The notes beneath the pieces are model-generated. The model saw only the letters and a list, made by a program, of their open reading frames with translations, ran no database searches and was not told the origin of the DNA. A DNA stretch of 64,000 bases. Origin: Sacculina carcini. Taxonomy: Eukaryota; Arthropoda; Thecostraca; Sacculinidae. Location: NCBI GenBank assembly GCA_916048095.2, contig OU696570.1, positions 10,804,816 through 10,868,815 on the forward strand, read 5' to 3'. Below are positions 1 to 15,392 of the stretch, piece after piece. The position numbers were made by a program, and so were the translations under genes. Position 1 is the first letter of the stretch. The number at the start of each line of letters is the position of its first letter.

Positions 1-927
1 AAGAAGTCTGTAGCGAAGTGCAAACATGGTTATTAAAAGTCGTCACAGATGACAGATTGGGAACATGTATCATATGTAATGTTTATGCCATTATTGCCAG
101 CGATATTTGGGTTGTTTCCGTGTTTCGAAACATTCCCGTATTGAAGAGAACAAACAAACCCAGTCCCCGTGTATCAACAAAACGGCAATACAAGTTCAAG
201 ATGGAGAAGCTGAAGGGTAAAACGGAATTAAGAGAAGAGCACTATATCACTCAAATACATTCCCTGTGAATACATGAGTTTTCATTTATTTGGCTCTGCT
301 TTGCACAATATAATCCGTCAATTCAAGCATCATACAACTTCAGCATTCGTGGCGAATTTGGAAGGACGTTTCCTCACAGGAGTTTTATGAACTGAAGTAT
401 GGGATGGGTAATAAACCGTCGAATATTGTCACGACCATCTTAGGATAACTTTCCAATGGAAACAGTGGCGGCGCTAGGTCCAATTGAAACAGTGGCAGCG
501 CTAGGATTTCTCCGGGGACTGAAAACAGATGCGGGCGCTTGGCGAAACATGAGGAACTAAACTCCAAATGTCCATTGTCAGGAGTTTGGGAAGGGAGCTG
601 CATTGAGGCTTGGCAGAGTCTTGAGGTTTCAGCACCTCGAAGCCTCCCCTTGTCACCTTCACTGAGCTGACAACACACTAAACACACTTTGCTGTTTTCA
701 AATGAAGAAAGCTTCAACTAGAAGTAATAATTACGAGTATTTGTCCTTGTTCAAGCGTTGAACCAAAAAAAAAGAAGCGTGTATGAAGCGACGTTTGACT
801 GCCTTGCAAAATTTACATTTGGAAATTCGCTCATATTCAGGTTTCGAGAGAAATTCTACAGATCTACCTCGATACTTGAAAGTTCTATAACGTCTGTCAA
901 GAAGAAAGCAACAATCCTCGTGTCCTC

Positions 928-1006
<79 letters not shown>

Positions 1007-1545
1007 ACAGCGTGGCATGTGTTATGGAGATATTTCTGATAGAGATCTGTGGCTGACAGTTCGACTCCCGTCTATGCTCAATTATTCACAGGACAGTATG
1101 CATCCCACGTGTATGTGTGTCTGTGTGTATGTATGTGTGTGTGTGTGTGTGTGTGTGGACAGTGTTGTGGCATTCGACTTCCAATGAGGACTTCCAATGA
1201 GTCACTCTCGACTGATCGAAGGACACGTAGCATGTCCCAAATACCCATAGGTCTCCTCCGCAGATCTCATCCTCCTGATACATACACGTGCGTATGTGAA
1301 TACACTCTGAGATCTATGACGGATATAAACTTCACAGTGTACACGCATGACAATCGCAAGAAGTCCGACATACAAGAAGAACAACGCTTACACAAGCGTA
1401 CTCACTCACACACACACACGCGTGTAGTCACGTTGTTTGACAAGCTCAGGCAAAACAGTCATGATCGATTGGCTATTGTGCGATGGTGCCTGTATGCTGG
1501 TGAGTGTGTACGTGTGTTCTTACACCACGGTGTGTATGTATGTGT

Positions 1546-1577
<32 letters not shown>

Positions 1578-1895
1578 CAACGGAGCATTCCATTGACTTG
1601 ACTCTCTGAGGAGATGACTTGTGATCAGGCAGCATCCGTCTTTGTTTGATCTTCACGGCCAAGATTAATTCAATCCAAGCCTCTCTGTTTTTCTGTCATT
1701 CGTTGTCTGGCAGTGTTTTCGTGTGTGCCTGTGTAGGAAGTCTGTTTGCGTGTGTTTGTGTGTTTGTACGTTGTTCTTCACGGATGCAAGCCAATTTAAA
1801 ACAATACATGGTGATACACGATGGACAATTGATGCTTGACTAATTCTATTCTGAATTTGCTATGTCACCTTTGTTCTTTTGGTACGTGTTCCACT
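1..1895. other. Non-coding spacer with TG microsatellites
   Basis: I see no gene here. The open frames are short, lack homology that I recognise, or translate microsatellite. A hAT-like terminal motif (CAGTGGC-GCGCTAGG type) occurs twice near 455 and 490 without a convincing partner end. Imperfect TG tracts lie at about 1116-1157 and 1530-1577. Confidence 0.5.
930..1003. repeat. (TG)n microsatellite
   Basis: This is an almost perfect TG dinucleotide array of about 74 bp. It encodes Val-Cys on one strand and Thr-His on the other, so open frames across it mean nothing. Confidence 0.97.
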
Positions 1896-2186
1896 CAGTG
1901 GCGGACCTAGGAAACTTGGCATATGGGGCAGCTTGAAAATATGCACCCTCCGTGGAATTAACTCCATTTTCATGCAACATTTATTATTGGTTATGCATGA
2001 ATCAAACGTATTGTCCATGCGATGTTATGCACATGTGAAAATTTATACGCAATATAAAACTTAATTTACGCACACTCAAAATTTCTGTGCTGGCTTAGTT
2101 TGAGAATCACTGATTTGGCGTCCTCAAAAGCCCGCTCCTGATGTCTAAGAACCCCCCTCCCCCCGCATACCCTGGCGCCGCCACAG
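1896..2186. mobile_element. Possible hAT-like MITE (CAGTGGCGG family)
   Basis: The left end begins CAGTGGCGGACCTAGG and the right end reads CCTGGCGCCGCCACAG, so the termini are inverted repeats like those of the copies at 4590, 54624, 57530 and 58113. The flanking 8-mers agree at only 4 of 8 positions, so the boundaries are less secure than for the other copies. Confidence 0.45.
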
Positions 2187-2373
2187 ATTTCATCCATGCA
2201 AATATCTCCAATACGCATTATTCGTTAAAACTAGAAGCGAATTTCATGGATTTTCATGTTGATTCCATACCACATACTAACTGTCACACTCAATCGAAAC
2301 AGCGATGTAACACCAAACAGATGGTGCCCCAAAAATAATGTATACACATTTTAACAGCTGATATCTCAACAAT

Positions 2374-2565
2374 GTGTTTATTATTTGCAGATTGAATTCA
2401 TTGAGTCGACCGAGTGCAGTCAGATTTAACCTTGAAGAAAAAAGAATTATTTTAAAATGCTACTGGAAGCATGAAAACGCAGTTGAAATGCAAAGACAAT
2501 TTAGAAGGAAGTTTCAGAAGGAATTACCATCACAACGAACTAGGGTCAAGTTCTTTTCTACTTAA
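2374..2565 (+). pseudogene. Fragment resembling a DUF4817 helix-turn-helix (transposase-associated) domain
   Basis: A 63-codon open frame contains a run of the pattern F-N-L-E-E-K-R, then Y-W-K-H-E-N-A, then a basic F-R-R-K-F segment and P-S-Q-R-T-R-V-K-F. This is the layout of the DUF4817 N-terminal helix-turn-helix domain, which is common in arthropod mariner-like transposases and their derivatives. The expected continuation after the K-F (a glycine-rich linker and a second helix-turn-helix) is missing because a stop follows. The fragment ends at 2565 and no DDE catalytic domain follows. I read it as a truncated transposon remnant. The family call comes from memory of the pattern, not from a search. 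It could instead be one exon of a domesticated gene. Confidence 0.4.
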
Positions 2566-2870
2566 ACTTTCACCTGAGCATGCGGTGAAAAGACAACAAA
2601 TATGTGTTTGTAAATTCTTTTGCATGTTGAAAATTATTTGAGAAGCATATATCCGAGTTGACCCTTCCTATCTGAGTTTTTACTTGTTGTTTCATTGCTG
2701 CACCATCTCTGCCAAGCTAGATTGCCAGCATGTGAGGCAAAAAACAGCCTCGTGTTGAATGATGGAAGGTCAAACACACGTCGACAGATGAACGAACGCA
2801 CGAAGACAGATTGGCAAACAGTTGGACAGCAAGATTGCACTGCTGTTTGTGAGTCTGTCTGCAGCATGGT

Positions 2871-3197
2871 CATGGGCGTTGATTCTGGAGGTAGGGAATA
2901 TATACACCCGACATATCGACTGGTGGAATAAATATGCAATTATACCGTCCGAGAATTCTACTGAGCTCAGTTCATTGGGTAGGTTCTTATCAAAATTAGC
3001 ATACAATTAACAATACACGACAAGTATGTTTTTATGCAATTATATACACTATGGTTTTCATTGAGGTTTGTGTGTTGTAATTGAATAGACATAAAATGGT
3101 TGAGGGTCACATGCAAATTGGCCAACTGAGCCAGCCTTGAACACTAATGCATGATTGCTATCTTCCCCCCGAGCCTCGACACAAACCTACGCCCCTG
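2871..3197 (-). mobile_element. MITE, CATGGGCGTA-end family, copy 1
   Basis: This 327-bp segment is a diverged reverse-complement copy of 34977-35327. One end reads CATGGGCGTTGATT and the other is the inverse of CAGGGGCGTAGGTTT. The flanking 8-mers agcatggt and cgcatgtt match at 6 of 8 positions, as expected for an aged 8-bp target-site duplication. It has no coding capacity. The 8-bp duplication suggests mobilisation by a hAT-type transposase (inference). Confidence 0.65.
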
Positions 3198-3415
3198 CGC
3201 ATGTTGGGCCGCCTGCACGCTCAAGATGAAACACTAGCAGTGATCTGCGTCCGGCAGAAGGCAGCCGTGCGTCGGGAAAAAGTCGCCGGATGTTGGGATG
3301 CGTCGTTTTTGTCTTGTGCGAATGCGATATCATTTCGACCGTCGTTGGCCAGTTGAAAAAGTCGCCACAGCCGCAAATATTGTGTGCTCTTTTCAATGAC
3401 AACAATGTAGATATC

Positions 3416-3500
3416 CAGTGGTTCCCAACCTGTGACACGCGTACCACCAGTAGAACGCGAGGACCCTCCAGGTGGTACGCGAACACTTCGGGAATGATGA
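3416..3500 (+). mobile_element. hAT-type left terminal fragment
   Basis: The sequence starts CAGTGGTTCCCAACCTG, the typical left end of hAT/Charlie-like non-autonomous elements, and continues into the usual internal GGTACGCG motif near 3474. The partner end is uncertain; 4438 is possible but the flanking 8-mers disagree. Confidence 0.4.
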
Positions 3501-4320
3501 ACAATTGTACCAGGACATGATTTCCGATGTGTTGTGAGCAAATTAATGTCCCTCATTGACCAGCTGGTGGAGAAGAAGCAGATACAGTCCTCACATTGAG
3601 TTATTTTTACAGATGATTGATGTGTTTTACTGGTATATAATTACGTAAATAAAGTGATATCTGATTGAACTGAATTTATCTGGAAGCATGTGGTACGCGG
3701 CGACTTTACGGTACTTCCAATTGGTGCTCGATAACAAAAACGTAGGAAGCCTAAGACATAAGACATACGATTTGGTGTGTCGCTGTGATAATGTCCCAAG
3801 TAGCGAGGCGCTTGTGTTTTCCCAAGTTCATTGCAAGTTATTGCGGTAGAACATGCAACTGCAGCCAGGTCATGTTGATTTCAAGGCTTATCAAAGACAA
3901 TTCTAGTAAGCAATACAATAACACTGCATGTGGGACACGATTTTCAACCAAAATATACCAAATATATTTATCATAATATAATCGATTTATAATACACAGA
4001 ATAAAATAGCAATACCGTTGTTTCTCTATGTTAAAACTCCTCGTACCCTTAGTATATTGTGCATGCAAAACTATGTATTACTGAGGGTCAGTGGATTCTG
4101 CTGTAAATTAGAGCTCATCCAAATGGCAATATTTCACACGCTCATTGTTATTCATTGATTTATTGATTAACATACTCACAGCTTAATCAAGCCTCTTTGT
4201 AATTGCAAAATACAAAACGCTTGAGCTCGCACGAATTCGCGAAAATTCGTCAGCAAAAATGTTAAGTTAAAAATTGTGGGCCACCATATTTTCTCACTAT
4301 CCACGAAAAATATATGACAA

Positions 4321-4438
4321 TCTATGTGTATATGGAGCCACAAGAATTTCTAGGGGAGGCAAGGACTGTTTTGGGGGTCGACAGGGACCCGCATTGTGTT
4401 GAAGGGGGCCCTGGCAAGTAAAAGGTTGAGAACCACTG
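4321..4438 (+). mobile_element. hAT-type right terminal fragment
   Basis: A G-rich stretch leads into AAAAGGTTGAGAACCACTG, the inverse of the CAGTGGTTCTCAACCT end found on hAT elements. The matching left end could not be assigned. Confidence 0.4.
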
Positions 4439-4589
4439 TTCTAGACAGTGTTTTTTTTTCACAAATGAGGTGCCGCATCTGTCTACTTAGGTGGACACAT
4501 GCAGGTGTGTCTGTTTGTACGTAAACGAATGAGAAGATGGTCCTGGAAAACTCACACGTTCACACAACCTCAACAGCATCGCTCCAGAG

Positions 4590-4758
4590 CAGTGGCGGTG
4601 CCAAGGGGCGTGGGCTTGGAGGGAAGAAGTCCACCCTAAAATGTAACAAACCCCCTGAGCCCCCCTGAAATCCATGCCATGAACACTTCGCTAAGCGAAG
4701 TGTTTTTTTCCTTATATCCTTCCAGCCCTCCGCCGGGACAATCCTGGCGCCGCCACTG
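4590..4758. mobile_element. hAT-like MITE (CAGTGGCGG family), complete copy
   Basis: The 169-bp element begins CAGTGGCGGTGCCAAGG and ends CCTGGCGCCGCCACTG, near-perfect terminal inverted repeats. The internal part carries the CCCCTGAGCCCCCCT motif shared with other copies in this window. The flanking 8-mers ctccagag and ctcaaaag match at 6 of 8 positions. It is non-coding. Confidence 0.7.
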
Positions 4759-5193
4759 CTCAAAAGGTAGACATCTGCCTGAACTGCTCGCAGCCTTGAT
4801 GACATCGGCTGAGTCGTCTACAAGATTGCAGCGCGGATAACACCCGCACACCCGCACCCATCCACACACACACACACAAGCACAAACACACAAAGAGCAC
4901 AGCACATTTGGCTGGTCATATTGAGTAGATGCTTGGGCGACAAAGAAAGCCCAACTCTCCCGAGCAAGCAGTCTCCACGAAAACGGCGCTTGCTTTGCTA
5001 ATCCGGCTTATGTAATATGGAGTCACACAATGTTATCTCGATCAAGCATGACGGCGTACGACATGGCCACATGAAGCTGTCGATCCTGTCTATCTGTGTG
5101 TATGTCTGTCTCTGTGTGTGTGTGTGTGTGTGTGCGTCTGTGTAAGATGGGAAGATGTGTGCTCGGCCCATGTGGTGAGTGTTTGTTAGCGGG

Positions 5194-5233
<40 letters not shown>

Positions 5234-5615
5234 CGTGCACTTAGCGAATCACTAGTTATCGAAAACTTCATTTTCCGCTCGTATCTCATGCACGGCAACA
5301 ACGTTTTGAGAGAAACTCATTGTGTGTCAGTGTGTGTTTGTGTTTGTGTTTGACAATGCTACATAACAAATAGAATTGTCTTCTAGGACTGACAGCTGGG
5401 AGGTTCATTTTTCAAAACCGAGCTGTTGGCTGTGAACTTTGCCTACCCGCCAAAAACTGACAGTGGAGTCAAACACCAAATTTGCATGCAAATCCATATT
5501 CATGAGCGTGAGCACAATAACAAGAGCAAGATCTTGTAGCGAGCTGTTCATTGATCCTCAGCAACACAACGTTTGATGTCTTGGAATCGGATTGAAATTC
5601 GATAATACATTATTG
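4759..5615. other. Spacer with TG tracts
   Basis: TG-rich microsatellites at about 5113-5133 and 5197-5233 explain the open frames here. No exon or RNA gene is recognisable. Confidence 0.5.
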
Positions 5616-5919
5616 CAGTGGTTTTCAACCTTTTTCAGTGTGGACATCGTTTTCAAATCAGCGGTCACTTCTCGCGCCGCCTAAGTTGTTGATAGATTTG
5701 TGAAAAAATTATAATAAATACGACGTAATAGCAAACATTTTCATTTAATGAAAAGGCAAAAACTTCATTAAAGATTATTAGGATTATCAAAAGATCATTA
5801 GGCAAGAATATATTTTCAGGAATAAATATAAATCATAGGTTAAACATACCTTTTCTTTAATTTCTCACAGGAATCCCCGCATCCCTTAGGAACCAGAGTA
5901 AAGGGGTTCTAAGCCACTG
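5616..5919. mobile_element. hAT/Charlie-like MITE
   Basis: The left end is CAGTGGTTTTCAACCTTTTTC. The right end, read on the other strand, is CAGTGGCTTAGAACCCCTTT, giving about 300 bp between matching inverted termini. No good 8-bp target duplication survives. The interior is AT-rich and non-coding. Confidence 0.5.
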
Positions 5920-8742
5920 GTGTGAGTACTCTTCCTTGGACTCTAACTGCCGTTGAAATGGTGGATGTAAGACAAATTTGTTCCCCAATTTTCAGCAATA
6001 ATTTTATTTTAATTTAAATTTTAGCAGCATTTGGCCGGAATGGAATATTAAATATTTTAGCTCAAACATCAAGTGGTTTTGCTAGTTGGATGTGTGTAGA
6101 TATGCGAATTCATTCTTTTTGACATTCTTTTTGACACCAATTGCATAGCATGTTCTTTATTTAAATACCAAACAACGTGAAACAGTACTGGGAGTCGTGC
6201 GTTCTACTGAACGATCATTTTTCTCACAGACTGACAGACAGACAAACATTGTTGGCAGTCTGTCGACTCGATGTGCATGTTAAACGCAGCATACACGCAC
6301 TCACACGCACACACAATTACGCTTTGTTTGAAGAAGTGTGTCGCAAGTGTGTGAAACCGCTAGGCGAGCCGGGTCCAGCAAAGAACCATTACGGAGGCAG
6401 GTGTTTCCTTTACATAAAACCATTCATGTTGTTGTCATTTACATGTTCCGTGTGCATTTTCAGCTAGAATCGCCTGCATAGAAAACCGGCGTTTTATAGA
6501 CCAATATCGTGTGCATCAGAGCGATGAGCCAGGAAGTGTATTCGACCGTGAGGCCTTCATTGGTCCACAATCAAAGACGTCTTGTGTTCGTCATAGCTGA
6601 ATAGCGACATATTCCCTCGATTGTATGGCATTCAGATATGTTAGCTGTATAGTCCATTTATGATATTAGGGATATAAATCGGTAGCTAAGAGAAATGATT
6701 CATAACATGGTGATGAACAGAGTAACAACAAAATTAACGAGCTAACCTCTGTGGTAGGGGATAAGAATACTGCCGCCGTACCCGCTGCGTGTCATAAGAG
6801 GCGACTAAAAGCGTACCCTCTGCTTCTTCCCTCCAACTTCTGCCATATCCAAGGAAAGAGCGGTAATCCAGCAAGGTTGACAACCCCTTGGGATTTCAGT
6901 ACTTTCAGTATTTCAGTCTCCTGTACTTCATGCACTTCTTTATAACTTTCCTCCAGGTTATGTACAGGAACACATGAATCTTCTTCCTGTCACTATCTCC
7001 ACTGGTGAAATTTGCTAAACAATTTGTGTTTTTGTCCGAGCATCCGCTATGTTCAGATGGGCCAGATGTCGCGCATGAATCTGACGTCTTTCCAGCACTT
7101 TGCGCGTGCAAAAGTCAGCACTAATGGTGTCTCTGTTTGTCTCCACCAGCTCGTTGCAGTCGGATGGCCTGGGCCGCAGATGTCTCCAGTCCTTGTCCGT
7201 GCACAATAAAACATTGCCGTTGGCGGCGTCAGGAATTGAGCACAGACGCCAATGAGAGACTGGACTCTACACAGGTTCAACGTATTGTCATCAGAATGGA
7301 GCAGCTTCAGTATGTTAAATTTTCAGGGGATGATGTTATGGTGGCTAGATTTAGTGTCGGTAAAGAATGAAGAAGGGAGTTTCAACCTCCCACTTGCCTC
7401 TTCCTGATACCGCCTCTGCGCCGGCAGCATTGAAATCGTGACGACCGCTCGCAAAATCGACGTCTGCCGCAAAAACGCACCTGTACACACTGCCAAAGCG
7501 AACATTCCACAAACACACACACACACGAACACACACATGAACACGCACACATACACATTATTTCACATTATGATAAATACACGCATGTACACTCGAATAA
7601 TGGTGGTGCCCTGGAATATACGAGTACACATGTACGTAACGTTGTTATAGCTGCTGGAATATATAAGCGTGCAAGTGGCTCAGATATATGTGATAACACA
7701 AACAATCATGCATAATGTCCTACTTAAGCCATGGAATTCATTGCAAGTAATTTGATACAATTATACTAAATATTCGTCTTATCTTTTCGTTTGGCCGGTA
7801 ATTCGTGAATAGAAACTAGGTTTCAGATACATTTTTAGTTGCATTGTATTCCGGATATAATAGAGCTGTCGGGAGTGGAGAAAATGTCTCTTATATCCGT
7901 GGTTCTCTTATATCGGGTTTTTTTATATACTGGGTACACTGTTCATTCGAAAATCCTCTCGTTATAGAAGATATCATTTGCAGAATCACAACATCAGTTG
8001 TTTCCATGCGGATACACATATTCTGTATTCCCGTGTGTAGTAATACAAAAAAAATTTAATCCGGCTTTTGTTTCTGTCATAGTGAAAGGTTTCTAGGCTC
8101 ACCGTCTCCTAGAGAGGGATATGATATGGAGCGGCACTTCATCACATGGGAACTGTCGCTGGGTGTCTGCGGCTCACCTCTCCACTTGTTTTCTAAAGCG
8201 CTAGTGCGGTTGCTGTTCGGGGACCTTTAATTTTCACACCATACGCCGACAACAACACTGCTCCCACTGGTTTTTCTCACTCTTTTGCACCGTAAATTGT
8301 ATGACGCTTAAAGATCCCAGAGCATCGACCGTAGCGCGTAATGAAACAAGGACGTGTACGAACTGCAAAAAACCCTAGTGCTATCTGAACGCTCAGGCGC
8401 CAATGGTGAAGTATTGGACATCGGTGAGCGCAGAGCTCCAGTGTGTGTGTCGGAGTTGAAGTTGATGTCGTCACGCAGCGGGTCAATTGTCTCGGTTGAG
8501 CGCGGTCACCGAGAGCAAACGTCGTTTATGGCGCTCTGCAGTCAAAGAACGCCGCCCGGTCGCCAGGCGGGTGGCAGCGACTCTGTCGTCTCGACTGCGG
8601 TGGCTCAGTGTCGTTTCGTGTGGAATGCCAGCCGAGATGGGCGCACCCCGCCGTGAGCCCTGGGAAACAGAATGTGTCGGACAGTGTGTACTTGTATGTG
8701 GCGTCAGGCTGTGCGTGTTTGTGTGTTTGTATGTGTACAAAT

Positions 8743-8778
<36 letters not shown>

Positions 8779-9797
8779 AACTGTTTGTGCGTCCTGGTCT
8801 CACAGTAATGTTTCCAATAGGCCGTCCTGTAAGCGTGTGATCACACGCGTACAACACCGTCGGCATGTGTCCATCAATGTCTGTTAGTCTTTCATGTACG
8901 TGTGTATCTCGATGAATGTGTGACGGTGTGTGGCCCTCACTATGACCGTGCGAGAGTTTACACTGTGAGGCAATAACGGAAAGTGGCTGATGATTTCTGC
9001 TCGCTATCCTCTCCTCGGACCTCCTCGAAGGCACAAACAGCGCGACTTCTCCACTTCTCGTAGCGGGTGGACGACTATAAATCGCTTTTCGGAATGGAAG
9101 CGAACTTCCAATGACCATATAGAGCCTGGACAAGTGGTTTACATTGTAGCTCGCATGATTATGCCGACTCAAATGGTGCTGGGAAGATCAACAAACGTCA
9201 AACTTGTGGATCCATTCTGTAGGAATTGAAATTGGTGTCGTGTTGGGAATGTACATATGTTGATGTGGAGGTGTGCTCAGCCTTATAGTGCTTGATTTTT
9301 TTGTACCGGCTATGATTGATTCGTAGTTTCTAGAGAATGCGAAAATAGGAAATTTGTCTCACACGGGCATGTATTTCTGGTGTAGTTACAACACACAAAT
9401 GACACAAAATGAGTTAAAGAATCAAATGCCTATAAAGAAGACCAAATCAAGATACTTAGTGAGTACTTGCGGTAGTCCATATCGCTGTTGAGTGTTTTCA
9501 TTTATTGGAGCATATATTTGCAACGTTTGTGAGATTTAAAACGTAGCATCAGATTTACTGCAGCTTGCCCCATAGGTTAGACACTTAATTTGGTTGATGG
9601 TGGCTGGCTTCTTCAGGGTGTATTCTACCACTTCTGGTAGCTGTCTTGTTTAGCAGCGCACACTATACGCATTTGCCTCATCATGATAGTTAGACCTGAA
9701 TTCATTAGCACATTAGACTCGTAGCAAAATTCGTGCGGAAAAACCGCCACACCAACACACTAGGCAATTAGCAGTAATCAACTTGGTCTGTCAGCGA
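5920..9797. other. Spacer, no gene recognised
   Basis: This stretch mixes AT-rich sequence with more GC-balanced patches at about 7010-7450 and 8350-9100. A 63-codon minus-strand frame at 7015-7206 has coding-like third positions but no recognisable domain or splice signals. TG array at about 8745-8776; CA-rich patch near 7510-7556. Confidence 0.4.
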
Positions 9798-10093
9798 CTA
9801 ACAAAGAAACTTGACGATGTCTTCTAAAAGTGGTAGTCGGCTCTGTGAGGTGGTGGGCTGCCGGCTTATCACGTGTGGTATGAGGTCTACGAGACGGCAG
9901 TCATCCAGTACCTTATTTGCGGCCGACCAGACGCCAGTTAAAAATGACACGTCACAGGCTATGTCTATTTTTGTCGCGCTGGTCAGTGCGGGATAAAGGC
10001 GTCGATGTAGGAGAGCGAACCAGTGAACACAGCCCGGCGTAATGGTCGAGTCGACTGTCATCCACCGTGTTCGCCTCAACCTCGCCAATGCTA
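9798..10093 (-). CDS. Candidate C-terminal exon, unidentified
   Basis: The minus strand is open from a plausible acceptor (TTTATTAG just upstream of 10093) to a TAG stop at 9798. It encodes about 97 residues of mixed, non-repetitive composition, including a run W-F-A-L-L-H-R-R-L-Y-P and an amphipathic-looking segment around V-L-D-D-C-R-L-V-D-L-I-P. It is clearly unlike the Thr-His/Val-Cys translations of the microsatellites. I do not recognise the protein and see no partner exons. An overlapping frame is also fairly open, which weakens the case. Confidence 0.25.
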
Positions 10094-12575
10094 ATAAATG
10101 AACGTGTTTTTGATTTGTGTCGCACTGTGTTGTAAGGAAACGTTGGAGCGAGGCGTGTGTATGTGAGTGTGTGTGTGTGTGTGTGTGCACGTGGGGTGCC
10201 GTAATTGGTGTGACACTGAAGGGAGCGAGAGCATGTGACCGTCTTTATCAACCGCAGGGATCTTCGTCCGCGCTCTCCCGACTTTCGGTCGCATCTCCCC
10301 TCCTGATTCCTTTCATTGGCACATTCGACTGTGAGCACCTTCCCACTGATGTCCGTCAGTGAGTTTGAGTCTGATGGCTGATGCGTGATGGCCGGAGTTT
10401 TGCAGCCGTTCGTCCGGAGTCGGCGATAGTGCGCGAGATGGTGCCGCTAAATCCCAAACCGTCCGACGTCTGACGAACAGTGTGGACTTAGAGGTCGGGA
10501 AAAGGCGAGTGTGCGATCAGTGGGCGGAAAGTTGGCTTGCTTTGTTGACTTCACCACAACAAAGTGTCTCCGGCACACACACACACACACGCACACACAC
10601 GCAGAGGACGGTGTTGGTAGCGAGCTCGTGCACCCAGAGATCATTAAGCCGCGTCAACAGCAGCTGCCAACAATTTCCGGCGATAGCCGCATCATGTACG
10701 ACGTCACACCACATCATCTTTCTCTGTCTCTCTATCTCTCCTTCTCTTTATCTCTCGGACAATGTTTGTGTGTGTGTGTGTGTGTCTTATCCTCCTTCTG
10801 TGTGCGTGTTCGTTTTAGGCAAGTCGCTCGTCATTTGGTCGTTTGCTGTGAGGTGATGTAGCGACGCAATGCTGATATGAGTTCAGTAACGTCATCTCAG
10901 CATTACCGCGCAAATAACATTGTATTTTTATATATTTTTATCGCAAAATGTCAGTTTTTCTAAGCTAACTATTGAAACAATAACGCACAGAAAGAAAAAT
11001 ATAAACAAAAATACACTAATCAATGGTGGATTATATTTCAAATTTTTTAAATACACCTAGTTCAAACACACACACAACTATCTAGATAAATAAATGAATA
11101 TCGCACACAAATATACGCACATGATAATATTTATTCAGTTTTGGAATCATCTTGAAGTTTTTTGACAGCTGATGCTGTCTTCTATGAGTTCATAGCCATT
11201 CCTGATTTATCCTGACTTTCTTTTTCGATGTACGTTCAAGCCTGACATCTAGCAAGCATCACAGACGTGTACAACACCAATATTTGTGCGCACTGGCCTG
11301 AATTTGGCCTCGCCAGCTGTGCGAATTAGAATTTATGGACGTGTCTCGTGTGGCCTCTGTTTGAGTCGAGTCAAAGTTGGCCTATAAACCACCCGCGGCT
11401 GTTATTCATTGGAAATTTGGGCCCGGTGAATGTGAAATTTATAGCCGTGCATAGATTATGCCCCGACGCATGCATGGATACAAATTGTGTTAGCGTTCGG
11501 ATCAATTAGGATGTTCCCGAACCAAAACAACACGCTTTTATCAGCCATAAATCACAAGTGACTGATATAATCAAATGAAGAAGTTTTCCATCGCAAGTTT
11601 GTCGATGTTTTAACTGTGAATGCCTAAAATCACGGTCATAAAGTCTATAGCTTAATCCAAAATTCTACTCGATATTTTGCATGGTAGGCTTAGTGGCCAG
11701 AGCTATCTCAGTTTAAAAAATTCGGCCTGCTAAAGTTTTATTTGTCAAAAATAACAAGCTTCATTATAGCAGAAATTAGATCAATGTTGATAAAGTACAA
11801 ATATGTGCAATAGTTTGATGAAAAACGTAAATTAGCACGCAAATGTTAGGAAAGGACGGATTTTTTCAACATAGTGTATATGAGGTACAAACAGAGCATT
11901 TGAAAAATACTACCGGAGAAAAGTTCTAATTTTTGGGTGGGCTTATTGGACCGTACTACTAAAACCTAGTAAATTGATAACCTACCTAGTAATTTCTAAT
12001 TGATTGTGTGCTTCATAAAAAATGTTCAGTTATTTCCAACATAAATTTAGATCCAGAATAACTATTTCGGTTTTGAGCGAAAGCATATTTGATTAATTTC
12101 ATTTTCATGAGTTGGTACAGTTTATCAAATATTACATTTCATGAGTCGTTTGAGTAAAAAAGTATTTTCTCTGAGCATGCACGAAACAACGTCATTGAAA
12201 AATATATCAGTTTTGACAAACGGATTAACATATTATCATTAATAAATATTTTGCAAGCGTGTGTATCTCTGTTCCCTGTAAATGTGTGTTAATATATGCT
12301 GTGTAATTTGTTTTATATATACGTTATATATACTGTACGTTATATATATGTTATATATACTTCGCAGAATACAGGCTAATTTCCAAGATGAAATTGAGTG
12401 TTTAAACAGCGACGTGAATAATCACGTGAGTGCAATATTAAACATCCTCAGATGATAATCCCTAAATCCCAAAACACCCAATCTACCAGTGTGTACATAC
12501 AATGTTTCAAATAATACTGTTTGTTTGAAGGTTAACATTCACAGTGTTTACACAGTCAAAGTTGCCCACACATAG

Positions 12576-12577
<2 letters not shown>
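10094..12577. other. Spacer, largely AT-rich
   Basis: Short TG/CA tracts lie at 10157-10187, 10575-10603 and 10763-10784. From about 10.9 kb to 12.5 kb the sequence is AT-rich with stops in all frames. A small TATATACGTTATATATACTGTACGT-type degenerate repeat occurs at 12313-12360. No gene is seen. Confidence 0.5.
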
Positions 12578-12632
<55 letters not shown>

Positions 12633-13002
12633 TACATACACACACACACACGAACACGGACACAGTGATGTACTTGCGCAAATGGGATTTCAACCCCAGC
12701 AACGCGCTTCCACAGTCACCCACCGTGTGTGTGTATCGTTTACGGCGGGGCCAATTTCAATGGCCTGATGGAGGCTGCTAGCGGGAGAGCACATGAAGAG
12801 GGGGGCGTTTAATGGTTACAATCGCTTCCCCCTGGCAAACTGCCGAGTCATTGCATTGCGCCTAGGGGGGCACCTAGGTAGGGGGAGCGGATGGCAATTC
12901 TGGTCACGCACAATCCGCCATAATATCAGTAACACACACACACACACACACACAAGCGCGCATACACACACAAACACACACACACACACACATACACACA
13001 TG
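12578..13002. repeat. Two (CA)n arrays flanking unique sequence
   Basis: CA arrays lie at about 12578-12651 and 12929-13002, interrupted by CATA and CAAA variants. The 270 bp between them is non-repetitive but shows no clear exon. Confidence 0.9.

Positions 13003-15392
<2,390 letters not shown>

Larger units (their letters stand above)
3198..4589. other. Spacer with hAT-type terminal fragments
   Basis: No gene is recognisable. Two hAT/Charlie-like terminal motifs (3416 and 4438) occur but do not share a target-site duplication. The remainder is AT-rich single-copy-looking sequence. Confidence 0.4.

Noticed and set aside
3416-4438. A single 1-kb hAT element joining the two terminal motifs
   Set aside because: The flanking 8-mers (tagatatc and ttctagac) do not match and the interior shows no shared family features.
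7015-7206. 63-codon minus-strand frame with coding-like composition
   Set aside because: It lacks convincing splice sites, partner exons or a recognisable family, so it is left as unsupported.
8483-9172. 229-codon minus-strand frame
   Set aside because: The centre is Thr-His repeat from a CA array and the flanks show no recognisable domain.
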